Below, one piece after another: positions 1 to 8,288 of a DNA stretch of 36,034 bases. Below the pieces are notes generated by a model. The model was not told the origin of the DNA and did no database searches. It saw only the letters and a list, made by a program, of their open reading frames with translations. The position numbers were made by a program, and so were the translations under genes. Position 1 is the first letter of the stretch. Every line of letters starts with the position of its first letter. The stretch lies in contig CANQDP010000010.1 in assembly GCA_947593585.1 (NCBI GenBank), forward strand, positions 1-36,034. The letters run 5' to 3'. Origin of the DNA: an uncultured Clostridia bacterium. Lineage in GTDB: Bacteria > Bacillota > Clostridia > Christensenellales > UBA1242.

Positions 1-1068
1 TTTGAAGTAAGTGCATTATCTAGCAGCGCAAAAGGAATGTGCGTGATAGAAAAGGATAGTAAACGAATTTTATATTCCAAAAACGAAGATTTACAACTTC
101 CTATGGCGTCAACCACAAAGATTATGACGGCAATAACAGTAATCAACAACTGCCAAGATTTAGACGAATATATTCAAGTGGATGATTCTGCAATTGGGGT
201 GGAAGGCACTTCAATCTATTTAAGAAAGGGTGAATTGATTAAAATCAAAGACTTACTTTATGGGTTAATGCTTAGAAGCGGAAATGATGCAGCAACGGCT
301 TTGGCCTGCCATATAGGTGGAAGTGTGCCAAATTTTGCGGATAAAATGAATGCTCTTGCGCATCAAATTGGGGCGAATAATTCTCATTTCGCCAATCCTC
401 ATGGGTTGGACAACAAACAACATTACACCACGGCTTATGACCTGGCGATTATCACTGCTTACGCACTCAACAATCCTATTTTTAAAGAAATAGTTAGCAC
501 AAAAAGTTATGTTATCCCGGCAACCAACATATCTGATAAGCGCTATCTAACCAATAAAAATCGCTTATTATCGAGCCTGGAAGGTTGTTGCGGGGTAAAA
601 ACCGGATTTACAAGCAAAGCCGGACGCTGCTTAGTTAGTGCTGTGGAACGAAATAATATGACAACAATTTGCGTGGTCTTGAATTGTGGGCCAATGTTTG
701 AAGAAAGCACAGATTTATTAAATGCTAGCCAAAGCGAGTTTAAAAACACAAAAGTTATCGATAAAAACAAAGAAATATTTAATGAGTATATTATTGATAA
801 AAATGAAGGCAGGCTATATTTATATACAGATGAAGACTATTTTTATCCTCTTGCAAAGGGTGAAAATAATAATTTAAAATTATTTTGTGATGTAAAGTTA
901 GATGATGCGGAGAAGGGCGATGAGGTGGGCAAAATTCAAATTTTCTTCAACGAACAGTTGATTAAAACTTTAAAATTGTATACAATGAATAAAATAGATA
1001 AACTTATTGATAGCAAAACGCTGAAACTAAGTGAAATCTTATGGGAAGAAAAATTGAATGAGAATTAA
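1..1068 (+). CDS. D-alanyl-D-alanine carboxypeptidase (DacB/DacF type), 5' end outside window
   Basis: This is a penicillin-binding serine peptidase (peptidase family S11) that removes the terminal D-Ala from peptidoglycan stem peptides outside the membrane. The frame is open to base 1, so the signal peptide and true start lie upstream; the ATG at 37 is internal. All three active-site motifs are visible: STTK (109-120, nucleophile Ser and general-base Lys), SGN (277-285) and KTG (598-606). The last third lacks motifs and fits the C-terminal beta domain of the family. The 3' end overlaps rluB by 11 bases, so the two are probably co-transcribed. A dac gene close to rluB is a common arrangement in spore-forming Firmicutes, where such enzymes often act on spore cortex; that role is inferred from context only. 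Confidence 0.93.
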   Translation, partial: FEVSALSSSAKGMCVIEKDSKRILYSKNEDLQLPMASTTKIMTAITVINNCQDLDEYIQVDDSAIGVEGTSIYLRKGELIKIKDLLYGLMLRSGNDAATALACHIGGSVPNFADKMNALAHQIGANNSHFANPHGLDNKQHYTTAYDLAIITAYALNNPIFKEIVSTKSYVIPATNISDKRYLTNKNRLLSSLEGCCGVKTGFTSKAGRCLVSAVERNNMTTICVVLNCGPMFEESTDLLNASQSEFKNTKVIDKNKEIFNEYIIDKNEGRLYLYTDEDYFYPLAKGENNNLKLFCDVKLDDAEKGDEVGKIQIFFNEQLIKTLKLYTMNKIDKLIDSKTLKLSEILWEEKLNEN

Positions 1069-1771
1069 CAAATTTTTAGCCCAATCTGGGTTGGCAAGCA
1101 GGCGCAAGGCGGAAGAGTTTGTGCTTGCCGGGAAGGTTAAGATTAATGGCAAGGTGGTAACCGACCTTTCCACTGATGTGAAAGAAACAGATAGTGTGGT
1201 GTGTGATGGCAAACCTATCCGTGTAAGCAACAATTTTGTTTATTTTAAGCTTAACAAGCCGAAAGGTTACGTTTGCACTGTAGATGACGAACATGGCAGA
1301 AAGACGGTCATAGAGCTTATGCGTGGCGTAAAGGCACGCATTTTTCCAATCGGCAGGCTTGATTATGATAGTGAAGGGCTTTTGCTCTTAACAAATGATG
1401 GTGAATTATCAAATATCCTAACCAAGCCAAATAGCAAAATAGAAAAGACTTATGTTGTAACGATTGAGGGAGTAATAGAGCAGGGAGAGATAAAAAAACT
1501 ATCTTCTGGCGTAGATATTGGCGGATATGTTACTAAGCCATGCAGCGTGTCAGTTTTGGAGGCAAGAGCCGACACTACTCGCTTGCAATTTGTGATAACA
1601 GAAGGCAAAAATAGGCAAATTAGGAAAATGCTTGACGCCATTGACAAAAAAGTTTTATTGTTAAAACGCACTCAAATAGGTGAAATTCGCTTAGGTGGGC
1701 TATCCCGCGGGGAATATTCTAAATTATCAGTGAAAGATATGAAATACATAAACAAATTGAAATCTAACTAA
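1058..1771 (+). CDS. rluB: RluB-family 23S rRNA pseudouridine synthase
   Basis: This protein of 237 residues converts a specific uridine to pseudouridine in ribosomal RNA, by family in 23S rRNA helix 89. Residues 1-50 form an S4 RNA-binding domain (starts MRINKFLAQSGLASRRKAEE). The catalytic motif GRLDYDSEGLLLLTNDGEL is at about 99-117, with Asp102 as the expected nucleophile, and NRQIRKM near the C-terminus is the second family signature. The start overlaps the upstream carboxypeptidase and has no clear ribosome binding site, which suggests translational coupling. A strong hairpin terminator follows directly. The exact target uridine cannot be read from sequence, so RsuA or RluE specificity is not fully excluded. 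Confidence 0.92.
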   Translation: MRINKFLAQSGLASRRKAEEFVLAGKVKINGKVVTDLSTDVKETDSVVCDGKPIRVSNNFVYFKLNKPKGYVCTVDDEHGRKTVIELMRGVKARIFPIGRLDYDSEGLLLLTNDGELSNILTKPNSKIEKTYVVTIEGVIEQGEIKKLSSGVDIGGYVTKPCSVSVLEARADTTRLQFVITEGKNRQIRKMLDAIDKKVLLLKRTQIGEIRLGGLSRGEYSKLSVKDMKYINKLKSN

Positions 1772-1794
1772 ACTAGCGCTTGCTAGTTTTTTTT
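1772..1794 (+). terminator. Rho-independent terminator after rluB
   Basis: A six-base-pair stem ACTAGC/GCTAGT with a four-base loop is followed at once by a run of T. It closes the carboxypeptidase-rluB unit. Confidence 0.9.
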
Positions 1795-1803
1795 CTATTT
1801 AGT

Positions 1804-1831
1804 TTGAAAATTTTCTAAAATGTGATATATT
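1804..1831 (+). promoter_or_regulatory. Sigma-A promoter placing the start site at the next gene's ATG
   Basis: The -35 TTGAAA (1804-1809) and -10 TATATT (1826-1831) are 16 bases apart. The ATG of the next gene begins seven bases after the -10 box, with no Shine-Dalgarno between, so the mRNA should be leaderless. Confidence 0.65.
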
Positions 1832-1837
1832 AAAAAT

Positions 1838-3064
1838 ATGGATAGGCAAGATGTCATTATAATTGGCGGTGGAGCATCTGGCATGATGGCTTCAATTTTT
1901 GCTGCTCGAAATGGCCTTAATTGTTTGGTTTTAGACCACAACGAGAAATTGGGCAAAAAGTTGTTTATAACGGGCAAGGGCAGGTGCAATCTAACTAATA
2001 ATAGTTCTGTGGATAATCACATCGCCCACATTGTGAGAAATAGCAAATTTATGTTTTCTGCCTTGAATGCATTTTCCCCCCAGGACACGATTGAATTTTT
2101 TAATTCTGCTGGATTAAAATTAAAAACAGAGCAGGGCAACCGAGTGTTCCCGGAAAGCGACAAGTCTAGCGATGTGATTAAAGCACTTAGCAAACTAATG
2201 TCTGATTTCCATGTTAAAGTGCAACTAAATTGCGAGGTGCTATCTGTTAAAAAAGCTGAAGATTATTTCAAAATAAAGTGTGTTAACAATGTTGAATACA
2301 CTGCTAATAGTGTTATAGTCGCAACGGGTGGATTGTCTTATTCCGGCACAGGCGCGTCAGGTTTGGGGTTTAAAATTGCCGATAGTTTTGGGCACAAAAT
2401 AGTTGAAACAGTGCCGGCACTCTGCCCAATAGTCGTGAAAGATGATATTTCAAATTTAAATGGACTATCATTAAAAAATGTTGGGTTAACAATTTCGGTT
2501 GGGGGCAAGAGTTTCTACGAATTTGGTGAAATGATGTTCACATTTAATTCGCTCACAGGACCGATTGCACTGAAACTATCAAGCCAAATTAACCGGCTAA
2601 ATTTGAATGGGGCAACCGCTTCCATTGATTTTAAACCCGCTTTATCTCACGAAAAGTTGGAAACTAAATTTTTGCGTGAGTTTCAAGAACAAAACAAAAA
2701 AGAACTCAAAACATATTTGAATTCTTTATTGCCCGCTAGGCTTGTGCCATATTTTATGCAAAAAGTGGGCATAATGAATAAAAAACTTACAGAAATCACC
2801 AAGCAAGAGAGATTAATTTTGATTAACTCTCTTAAAAAATTTGACTTTCTTTTAAAATCTTTAGATAATATAAATGTAGGCATTGTTACTTCTGGTGGGG
2901 TTGATGTGAAGGACATCAATTCTAAAACTTGTGAAAGCAAATTGGTTAAAAATCTATATTTCGTGGGTGAAGTGTTGGATGTGGACGCCTTCACGGGCGG
3001 ATATAATTTGCAGATTGCATGGTCCACCGGTTATCTGGCGGGCAATGCTGTTAAAAAGAAATAA
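1838..3064 (+). CDS. FAD-dependent oxidoreductase of the HI0933/BaiN family
   Basis: This cytosolic flavoprotein of 408 residues belongs to the HI0933 (YhiN/BaiN) family of NAD(P)/FAD-dependent oxidoreductases. The dinucleotide-binding motif IIIGGGASG is at residues 7-15, and the family signature ITGKGRCNLTN is at 44-54. A second signature near the C-terminus (GEVLDVDAFTGGYNLQIAWSTG) closes the FAD site. Members are widespread but rarely characterised; some gut clostridial homologues act on bile-acid intermediates, and nothing here supports that substrate. The position just upstream of plsC and an S1 protein matches a common clostridial gene order, although cmk and ispH, often found there, are absent. 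Translation probably starts on a leaderless mRNA. Confidence 0.9.
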   Translation: MDRQDVIIIGGGASGMMASIFAARNGLNCLVLDHNEKLGKKLFITGKGRCNLTNNSSVDNHIAHIVRNSKFMFSALNAFSPQDTIEFFNSAGLKLKTEQGNRVFPESDKSSDVIKALSKLMSDFHVKVQLNCEVLSVKKAEDYFKIKCVNNVEYTANSVIVATGGLSYSGTGASGLGFKIADSFGHKIVETVPALCPIVVKDDISNLNGLSLKNVGLTISVGGKSFYEFGEMMFTFNSLTGPIALKLSSQINRLNLNGATASIDFKPALSHEKLETKFLREFQEQNKKELKTYLNSLLPARLVPYFMQKVGIMNKKLTEITKQERLILINSLKKFDFLLKSLDNINVGIVTSGGVDVKDINSKTCESKLVKNLYFVGEVLDVDAFTGGYNLQIAWSTGYLAGNAVKKK

Positions 3065-3088
3065 TTATAACGATTTAAAAGGAAATTT

Positions 3089-3700
3089 ATGATTTACATC
3101 TTGGCGGTTATGATTTTGTTTTTGCCTTGCACGCTGCTTTTCCCAATTAAAAAAGTTGGAAAAAAACATTATAAAGAATTAAAAAAGAAAAAACAAAATT
3201 ATATTATCTCTTGCAATCATTTAAGCAATATGGACCCTGTTATGCTTGAATTGATTTTTGTGAAAAAACATCGAATTTTGGCAAAAAAAGAACTTTTTAA
3301 AAATAAATTTTTTGGCAAAATTCTAAATAGTTTAGGTGCAATTAGCGTGGATAGAAGTGCCAATGACACGGCTGCTGTTAAGCAAATTCTATCCGCATTA
3401 AACAAAAAGAAGAGTGTTTTAATTTTCCCTCAGGGCACGCGTGCCAAAACGCCTATCATCGAGGGTGAAACGGCCAAAGAAGGGGTGGCTATGTTTTCAA
3501 TTCGCACAGGCACGCCCGTTATTCCAATGATGTTTGATAGGAAGTTGCGCATTTTCCATCATGCCACTTTATATATAGGTGAGCCAATTTATCCAGATGT
3601 GGCGCGCAAAAAAGATAAAGATTATATCGATGAGTTCGCAAATCTAATCATATCAAAAATGAATGCTTTGCTAGAGCCGTCAAAGAAAAATGAAAAGTAG
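3089..3700 (+). CDS. plsC: 1-acyl-sn-glycerol-3-phosphate acyltransferase (PlsC)
   Basis: This membrane-associated acyltransferase of 203 residues makes phosphatidic acid from lysophosphatidic acid and an acyl donor. One hydrophobic segment lies at residues 1-20. The catalytic HX4D motif is NHLSNMD (His44, Asp49), and the substrate-binding motif FPQGTRAK is at 113-120, followed by a conserved PVIPM segment. Length fits the short bacterial PlsC forms. A good ribosome binding site (AAAAGGAAA) lies before the ATG, 24 bases after the flavoprotein gene. The stop codon is 10 bases before the chosen start of the S1 protein, so the three genes are probably one operon. Confidence 0.92.
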   Translation: MIYILAVMILFLPCTLLFPIKKVGKKHYKELKKKKQNYIISCNHLSNMDPVMLELIFVKKHRILAKKELFKNKFFGKILNSLGAISVDRSANDTAAVKQILSALNKKKSVLIFPQGTRAKTPIIEGETAKEGVAMFSIRTGTPVIPMMFDRKLRIFHHATLYIGEPIYPDVARKKDKDYIDEFANLIISKMNALLEPSKKNEK

Positions 3701-3710
3701 GAGTATGCAT

Positions 3711-4715
3711 ATGAAAATGGAAGATTTTAATATTAACATGACGCAATACAACCGCGGAGATATCATCACAGGCACGATAGTCATGATAGGTGAGAAAGAA
3801 GTGGTGGTGGCAATAGGCGGATTAAAAGAAGGAGTTTTCCCTCGAGAGGAACTTGACAGTGCGTTTAAACTTGGTGATGCCATTTTGGTTATGATTTTGG
3901 GAGAAATTGATGATAAAGGTTGCCTTAAAGTTACGCATTCTGGCGTAAACAAGGCTCTTGCGGACAAAGAAAAGCTTCAAAATTTAAAAGTGGGAAGCAA
4001 TTTTTCCTTTAAAGTTAGCGAGGTGAACACTTCTGGGCTTATTGGCAATTTTATGGGATATAGAGTGTTTTTGCCATTTTCTCAATGTGCACCAGAGGAC
4101 TATGTTAACAAAGATAAATTAAAAGATAGAGAAATTGAAGCAATAGTTATTGAGCTAAACAATCTTAAAAAGTCCATTATATGCAGCACAAAACTGTTAA
4201 GAAATAAGCAAATTGAACCAGTTGAAATTGGCGAAGTGCTGTCTGGCACAGTTATCAAGTTAGAGGATAAATACGCCATTGTGCTTTTGCAAAATGGGGA
4301 TAGGGCAAAGCTTTCAATATCAGACGCAAGTTATGAAAAGATAAATTCTTTAGCTGATGTGGTGAAATTGAACGGAGTTTATGATTTCAAGGTTTTGGAC
4401 GCCAACACAGATTTTTCTCGCATCGCAGTGGGGTTAAAACAAACCCAAGCCAACCCGCTAGATGAAGTTTTTGAAACATTGCACTTAGGTGATGAAGTTG
4501 AAGGAACTGTGGTTAAAATTCTTCCTGTCGGTGCGGTTATCAAGTTGGATAATGGGCTTAGCGCAATGGCAATAACAAAAGAAAATAGCGATAGAGCCAA
4601 TGTAGCAACCCATCATCTTTATAAACTCAATAGCAGAATTAAGGGTGAAATCTCTTATCTAAATAAGAAATTTCACAAAATTAATCTCTCCACACACAAG
4701 AAAAAGGATATATAG
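3711..4715 (+). CDS. S1 RNA-binding domain protein (ribosomal protein S1-like)
   Basis: This is an RNA-binding protein of 334 residues built from four consecutive S1 (OB-fold) repeats, at roughly 8-70, 85-155, 168-245 and 255-330. The first and last repeats are the clearest (RGDIITGTIVMIGEKEVV; LGDEVEGTVVKILPVGAV). Firmicute S1 homologues have four such repeats rather than the six of E. coli and help mRNA bind the ribosome or act in RNA turnover. I chose the ATG at 3711 because AGGAG (3699-3703) is seven bases upstream; the in-frame ATG at 3690 would sit inside plsC without a binding site. The location after plsC matches the usual clostridial order. Confidence 0.88.
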   Translation: MKMEDFNINMTQYNRGDIITGTIVMIGEKEVVVAIGGLKEGVFPREELDSAFKLGDAILVMILGEIDDKGCLKVTHSGVNKALADKEKLQNLKVGSNFSFKVSEVNTSGLIGNFMGYRVFLPFSQCAPEDYVNKDKLKDREIEAIVIELNNLKKSIICSTKLLRNKQIEPVEIGEVLSGTVIKLEDKYAIVLLQNGDRAKLSISDASYEKINSLADVVKLNGVYDFKVLDANTDFSRIAVGLKQTQANPLDEVFETLHLGDEVEGTVVKILPVGAVIKLDNGLSAMAITKENSDRANVATHHLYKLNSRIKGEISYLNKKFHKINLSTHKKKDI

Positions 4716-4768
4716 CACGAAAATTGTGCGTATTTTGGGTTTTTTTTCATATAAATTTCGACAAATTA

Positions 4769-4797
4769 TTGCCAATTTTTGGAAATTAATTTATAAT
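4769..4797 (+). promoter_or_regulatory. Sigma-A promoter for a leaderless transcript
   Basis: TTGCCA (4769-4774), 17-base spacer, TATAAT (4792-4797). The ATG at 4804 is seven bases after the -10 box, so transcription should begin at or next to the start codon. Confidence 0.75.
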
Positions 4798-4803
4798 TAA
4801 ATT

Positions 4804-5787
4804 ATGGTTAAGAAAACTATTCTATTTTCGATTTTTTCTTGCATAATTATTGTGGGTGTTTCCATATTTTTGTCGTTTAAATTTAAAAAGGCGGACACAT
4901 CAAATGCAAGTTATGAAAAGTATGCAACTGAAATGCAATTAGTTTGCCCGGCAAACATCACTGTGCCAACAAATGAAAAAGTGTTTTTAGCAGATGGTTA
5001 TTTGCGCGTTTTACCAGCGGAGTCGAAATCCAAACTAACTTGCAGCGTTAGTGCCTACTCATCGGCAAATAAAGATAAAGCGGTGTTTTCACTAGAAGAT
5101 AATAGTTTTATTGCTTCCAATGATGGCTCATATAAAGTTGTGTTTAGCGTGCCTTCATCTGAAAATGCTTTTATTAAAAGAACATTGATAATTAAGGCAT
5201 CTTCCACCAAGCAAAGTGAAGATGTTGAATTGTTGTTGCCAGAACTTAAAACAGATAGCTCTTATAAAATAAACGAAATTTTTAATGTTAAGAACCCAAA
5301 CATAACTGTTGAATATCAATCTTTATCTCAATGCTTAGAAATTGTGAACGGGGTTGCATTCCCCACAAAAACAGGCACGGCAAAAGTTAAAGTTTTAGTG
5401 GCAAATGATTATGTGAGTTATTCCTACATATTTTCAATTAAAATAAAATTATCCTCTGGTTTGGATGATGGTAATTACAAGCCTGAAATTGGTGGAGATA
5501 AAGAAACCACGGACGGGGAAAGTGATAGCCTCTCGCCAAAAATTGAAATACTAAATGTCTTTGCAGAGCCTTCAGGCAAGTGTTCTATTGATTATATTGT
5601 TTCAAATTTTGACGGCGGTCAAGAATTAGAAATAATTGAATGCTCATCCAACTTGTATATAACAATGAAATATTCTTCGCCGCCAACAATTTGGATTGGC
5701 TATAATTCAAAAGGGATATCCTACATAAAAGTTAGGCTAGTGCAAGACGCTAGCATAGAATTTGTTATTGAATTTGAAATAGTTTAA
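4804..5787 (+). CDS. Exported or membrane-anchored protein of unknown function
   Basis: I do not recognise this protein of 327 residues. Residues 1-26 form a hydrophobic segment after a Lys pair (MVKKTILFSIFSC), which is either a signal peptide or a single membrane anchor; no lipobox is evident. The rest is rich in Ser, Thr, Val and short beta-strand patterns, with several segments resembling bacterial Ig-like beta-sandwich repeats (for example around residues 50-110 and 150-215). A linker rich in Gly, Asp and Ser follows (about 218-245), then a last beta domain. It is monocistronic, with its own promoter and no ribosome binding site. An extracytoplasmic, possibly adhesive or structural role is a guess. 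Confidence 0.75.
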   Translation: MVKKTILFSIFSCIIIVGVSIFLSFKFKKADTSNASYEKYATEMQLVCPANITVPTNEKVFLADGYLRVLPAESKSKLTCSVSAYSSANKDKAVFSLEDNSFIASNDGSYKVVFSVPSSENAFIKRTLIIKASSTKQSEDVELLLPELKTDSSYKINEIFNVKNPNITVEYQSLSQCLEIVNGVAFPTKTGTAKVKVLVANDYVSYSYIFSIKIKLSSGLDDGNYKPEIGGDKETTDGESDSLSPKIEILNVFAEPSGKCSIDYIVSNFDGGQELEIIECSSNLYITMKYSSPPTIWIGYNSKGISYIKVRLVQDASIEFVIEFEIV

Positions 5788-5805
5788 AGGATTTTTAAAC
5801 TTTAA

Positions 5806-5881
5806 TGGAGCTACTGGGCGGGTTCGAACCGCCGACCTGCTGATTACGAATCAGCTGCTCTACCGACTGAGCCACAGTAGC
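5806..5881 (-). tRNA. tRNA-Thr (anticodon CGU)
   Basis: On the minus strand the acceptor stem is GCTACTG/CAGTAGC, with an intact D arm, the anticodon loop TTCGTAA in the stem GCTGA/TCAGC, a T arm with GGTTCGAACC, and an encoded CCA. The anticodon CGT reads ACG codons. Confidence 0.96.
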
Positions 5882-5889
5882 ATATTTGT

Positions 5890-5918
5890 ATAATAACACA
5901 AATTTCTTTATTTCGCAA
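5890..5918 (-). promoter_or_regulatory. Promoter of tRNA-Thr(CGU)
   Basis: On the minus strand TTGCGA (5918-5913) and TATTAT (5895-5890) are separated by 17 bases, just before the tRNA 5' end. Confidence 0.75.
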
Positions 5919-5966
5919 GAAGTTTTAAAAAATTTTTATTTTTTATTGGTTGTGATTAAAATTTTC

Positions 5967-5995
5967 TTGATTTTTCAATTAGTTTTTGATAAAAT
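5967..5995 (+). promoter_or_regulatory. Sigma-A promoter fixing the start of the phospholipase-D-like gene
   Basis: TTGATT (5967-5972), 17 bases, TAAAAT (5990-5995). The ATG at 6003 is eight bases after the -10 box, which supports 6003 as the start and a leaderless or nearly leaderless mRNA. Confidence 0.7.
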
Positions 5996-6002
5996 CTTCA
6001 AG

Positions 6003-7340
6003 ATGTTAGGTGTTAAAATTTTTTGCGGTTTAATCCTTTTGATTTCTTATGTGGTTATGCTAACCATTATGATTATTTTGGAGCGAGATAAGCCTCGTCA
6101 TATGATTATATGGTGCATAGTGTTTTTGTTTGTGCCAATCCTGGGTGGGGTGGTTTACGCTCTATTTAGGCTGGTTTATTACTATAAGAGAAAAACGCTT
6201 TTTGTTAAACAAAGAGAAGATGAAGTTTACATAAATTTAATTAAGGATAAATTGTATAATGTAGATGAAGAAGCCGGCGAGTTTTACACTTTTAATAAAA
6301 TGGCTTTTAAAGCAAATTTCACCTCTAATAATAACTATGAAATTTTTGATGACTATTCAAAATGCAAGGAAGCTTTAAAAAAAGACATTTCTAATGCGTC
6401 AAAATATATAATGATGGAGTTGGTCAGCGTTAATGTTAAGGACTTTGAAAGCATTAAAGATTTGCTGATTAAAAAGGTGGAAGATGGCGTGCCTGTTAAG
6501 TTAGTGTTTGACAAATTTGTGAGCCCTAAATTTATAAAGCACTTGAGAGTTGGCGGGGTGAAAGTGTATAGATTTAGCAAGCACAACACTCTTGGGAATG
6601 AATATTCAAATCTTAGAAATTGCATTTCAATAGACGGCAAGATTTGTTATATTGGCAACTTTTCATTTAAAAATCGTGAACTCGATGGAAAGCATGATTT
6701 GCTCTCCTCACATATAAGGTTCAAAGGCGACATTGTGCAAGATGTGGATGTGGCAGTTCATCAAGATTTAATCTTTGCTTGTGGGAAGTTTATTGATTAC
6801 AATGCTCCAAAGCGTGAGAACTATTCTGGAAAGTGCAATTTGCAATATGTGTCTAACGAAATCAACAATAATTTTGAACTATTGCTCATCAAGGCAATCT
6901 GCATGGCAAAGAGTTCTATCCAACTCCAATTTAGTGAGTTTATTCCAACTGAAAGCATTATGTCGCTTTTAAGGTTTGCAATCAATTCAAACATAAGTGT
7001 GAAATTGATGGTGCCTTTGAAAACCACGAACTATGATAAATTCTACGCATCGCGAGCATATGCAAAAGAATTGGCACTAATGGGCGCAGAAGTTTATCTA
7101 TACGATGGATTTATCAGATTTAATGCCTTAACGATTGATAACGATTATGTTATCTTTGGCTCTTTCATTATGGATAGGCAGCATATTCAAAATAGCCTTC
7201 AAAATGCAACCGTTATAAATGATAATAAAGCGGTGAATTATTTCAACAGATTGTTTGAAAGAGGAATAGAAAATAGTTATAAAATAGCAGACGCTAAATA
7301 TATGCTTATACGCGAAAGATTTTTCAAAAATTTCGTTTAA
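6003..7340 (+). CDS. Cardiolipin synthase-like protein with degenerate HKD motifs
   Basis: This protein of 445 residues has the layout of a bacterial phospholipase D-type cardiolipin synthase: two N-terminal membrane helices (about 5-25 and 34-55, with the family-typical ERDKPRH...FVPILGGVVYALF) and two PLD domains. Both catalytic motifs are broken. In the first, the family sequence NHRK-x4-DG reads NLRNCISIDG, so His and Lys are replaced by Leu204 and Asn206. In the second, HxK-x4-D reads RFNALTID, so they are replaced by Arg372 and Asn374. The frame is intact and the fold-defining segments (IGNF, FGSF) remain, so this is probably an expressed pseudoenzyme rather than a decayed gene. An upstream start at 5886 is possible but lies before the promoter and overlaps the tRNA promoter. 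Confidence 0.85.
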   Translation: MLGVKIFCGLILLISYVVMLTIMIILERDKPRHMIIWCIVFLFVPILGGVVYALFRLVYYYKRKTLFVKQREDEVYINLIKDKLYNVDEEAGEFYTFNKMAFKANFTSNNNYEIFDDYSKCKEALKKDISNASKYIMMELVSVNVKDFESIKDLLIKKVEDGVPVKLVFDKFVSPKFIKHLRVGGVKVYRFSKHNTLGNEYSNLRNCISIDGKICYIGNFSFKNRELDGKHDLLSSHIRFKGDIVQDVDVAVHQDLIFACGKFIDYNAPKRENYSGKCNLQYVSNEINNNFELLLIKAICMAKSSIQLQFSEFIPTESIMSLLRFAINSNISVKLMVPLKTTNYDKFYASRAYAKELALMGAEVYLYDGFIRFNALTIDNDYVIFGSFIMDRQHIQNSLQNATVINDNKAVNYFNRLFERGIENSYKIADAKYMLIRERFFKNFV

Positions 7341-7438
7341 CGCAAAAATAAGGCTTAATTTTTCAAAAAAATCGTGAAAAAAGTTAAAATTTTTCAATGT
7401 TTTAAAAAATTATAGTGCAAAAACAAAAGGAGAAGTTT

Positions 7439-8278
7439 ATGGTTTTTGGAGTGGCAGGAGTGCCAACAAACTATAAAGGCAAGTTTGAAAACATGTTTCC
7501 ATGGCTAAAAGCAATGGGGCTAAATGGGTTTGAAATTCAATGCACATATGGCTTTAAAATTAGTGAAGATAGGCAAGAGATAATAAAAAAAATGATGAAT
7601 GAAGGATTTAGTTTTAGCATACATGCACCTTATTATATAAATCTTGGCAGCCTAAATTCAGCCGTTGTGGCGAGAAGCAAAGAAAACATGAAAGAGGGAA
7701 TTGCCCTTGCAAAATCCCTCAACATCAACCGCATAATCTTTCATCCGGGCGGTGGGCACGAAAATAGTGAAAAGGGGAGAGCGCGGGCAATTAATCAACT
7801 CGTTGATGCGATAAATCAACTCACAAGTGAAATAGATATGGGGAATGTCCGCCTATATCCAGAGATAGGGGGCAAAACAGCCAACTTGGGCAGCCTTGAC
7901 GAAATTATTGATATTTGTTCACGTTGTAAATTTTGCTATCCGTGCATTGACATAGCACACCTTCATGCCCGTGAAATCGGGAGCATCACTTCAAAGGAAA
8001 TTTTAAAAGAGAAACTATCAAAAATTAAAAAAGCCATTCCAGAAAAATTTGAAAATATACACTTTCACGCTTACACAATAAACTATGGCGATAAGGGTGA
8101 GATTAAGCACCTAAAGCATGGCGAGAATATGCCTGACGGCAGAGTGGGAATGCCTAATTTAGACGATTTTATTTCAGTCTTGAAAGAAATGAAAATTGAG
8201 CCTTGGGTGATTAGTGAAGCATTAGACACACAGGAAATTGGTGCAAAATATATGCATGATTTATATGCAAAAGCGTAA
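7439..8278 (+). CDS. Endonuclease IV-like (AP endonuclease family 2) TIM-barrel protein
   Basis: This cytosolic protein of 279 residues resembles deoxyribonuclease IV, which cuts DNA 5' of abasic sites using three zinc ions. Likely metal ligands are His62 (SIHAPY), His102 (FHPGG), Glu142 (PEIGGK), Asp171 and His174 (DIAHLHARE), His208 or His210 (HFHAY), His227 and a late Glu in ISEALD. The DxH pair of the third zinc site reads LKH here, so one ligand may be missing and activity could differ from classical Nfo. The start at 7439 has AGGAG six bases upstream; a GTG at 7415 in the same frame lacks a site. It lies just ahead of an RluA-type gene in the same direction. Confidence 0.85.
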   Translation: MVFGVAGVPTNYKGKFENMFPWLKAMGLNGFEIQCTYGFKISEDRQEIIKKMMNEGFSFSIHAPYYINLGSLNSAVVARSKENMKEGIALAKSLNINRIIFHPGGGHENSEKGRARAINQLVDAINQLTSEIDMGNVRLYPEIGGKTANLGSLDEIIDICSRCKFCYPCIDIAHLHAREIGSITSKEILKEKLSKIKKAIPEKFENIHFHAYTINYGDKGEIKHLKHGENMPDGRVGMPNLDDFISVLKEMKIEPWVISEALDTQEIGAKYMHDLYAKA

Positions 8279-8288
8279 ACTTTAAACT

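Noticed and set aside
4716..4750. Terminator after the S1 gene (GCAC...GTGC then T8)
   Set aside because: The stem is only four or five base pairs and the T run is eight bases away, so it is too weak to call.
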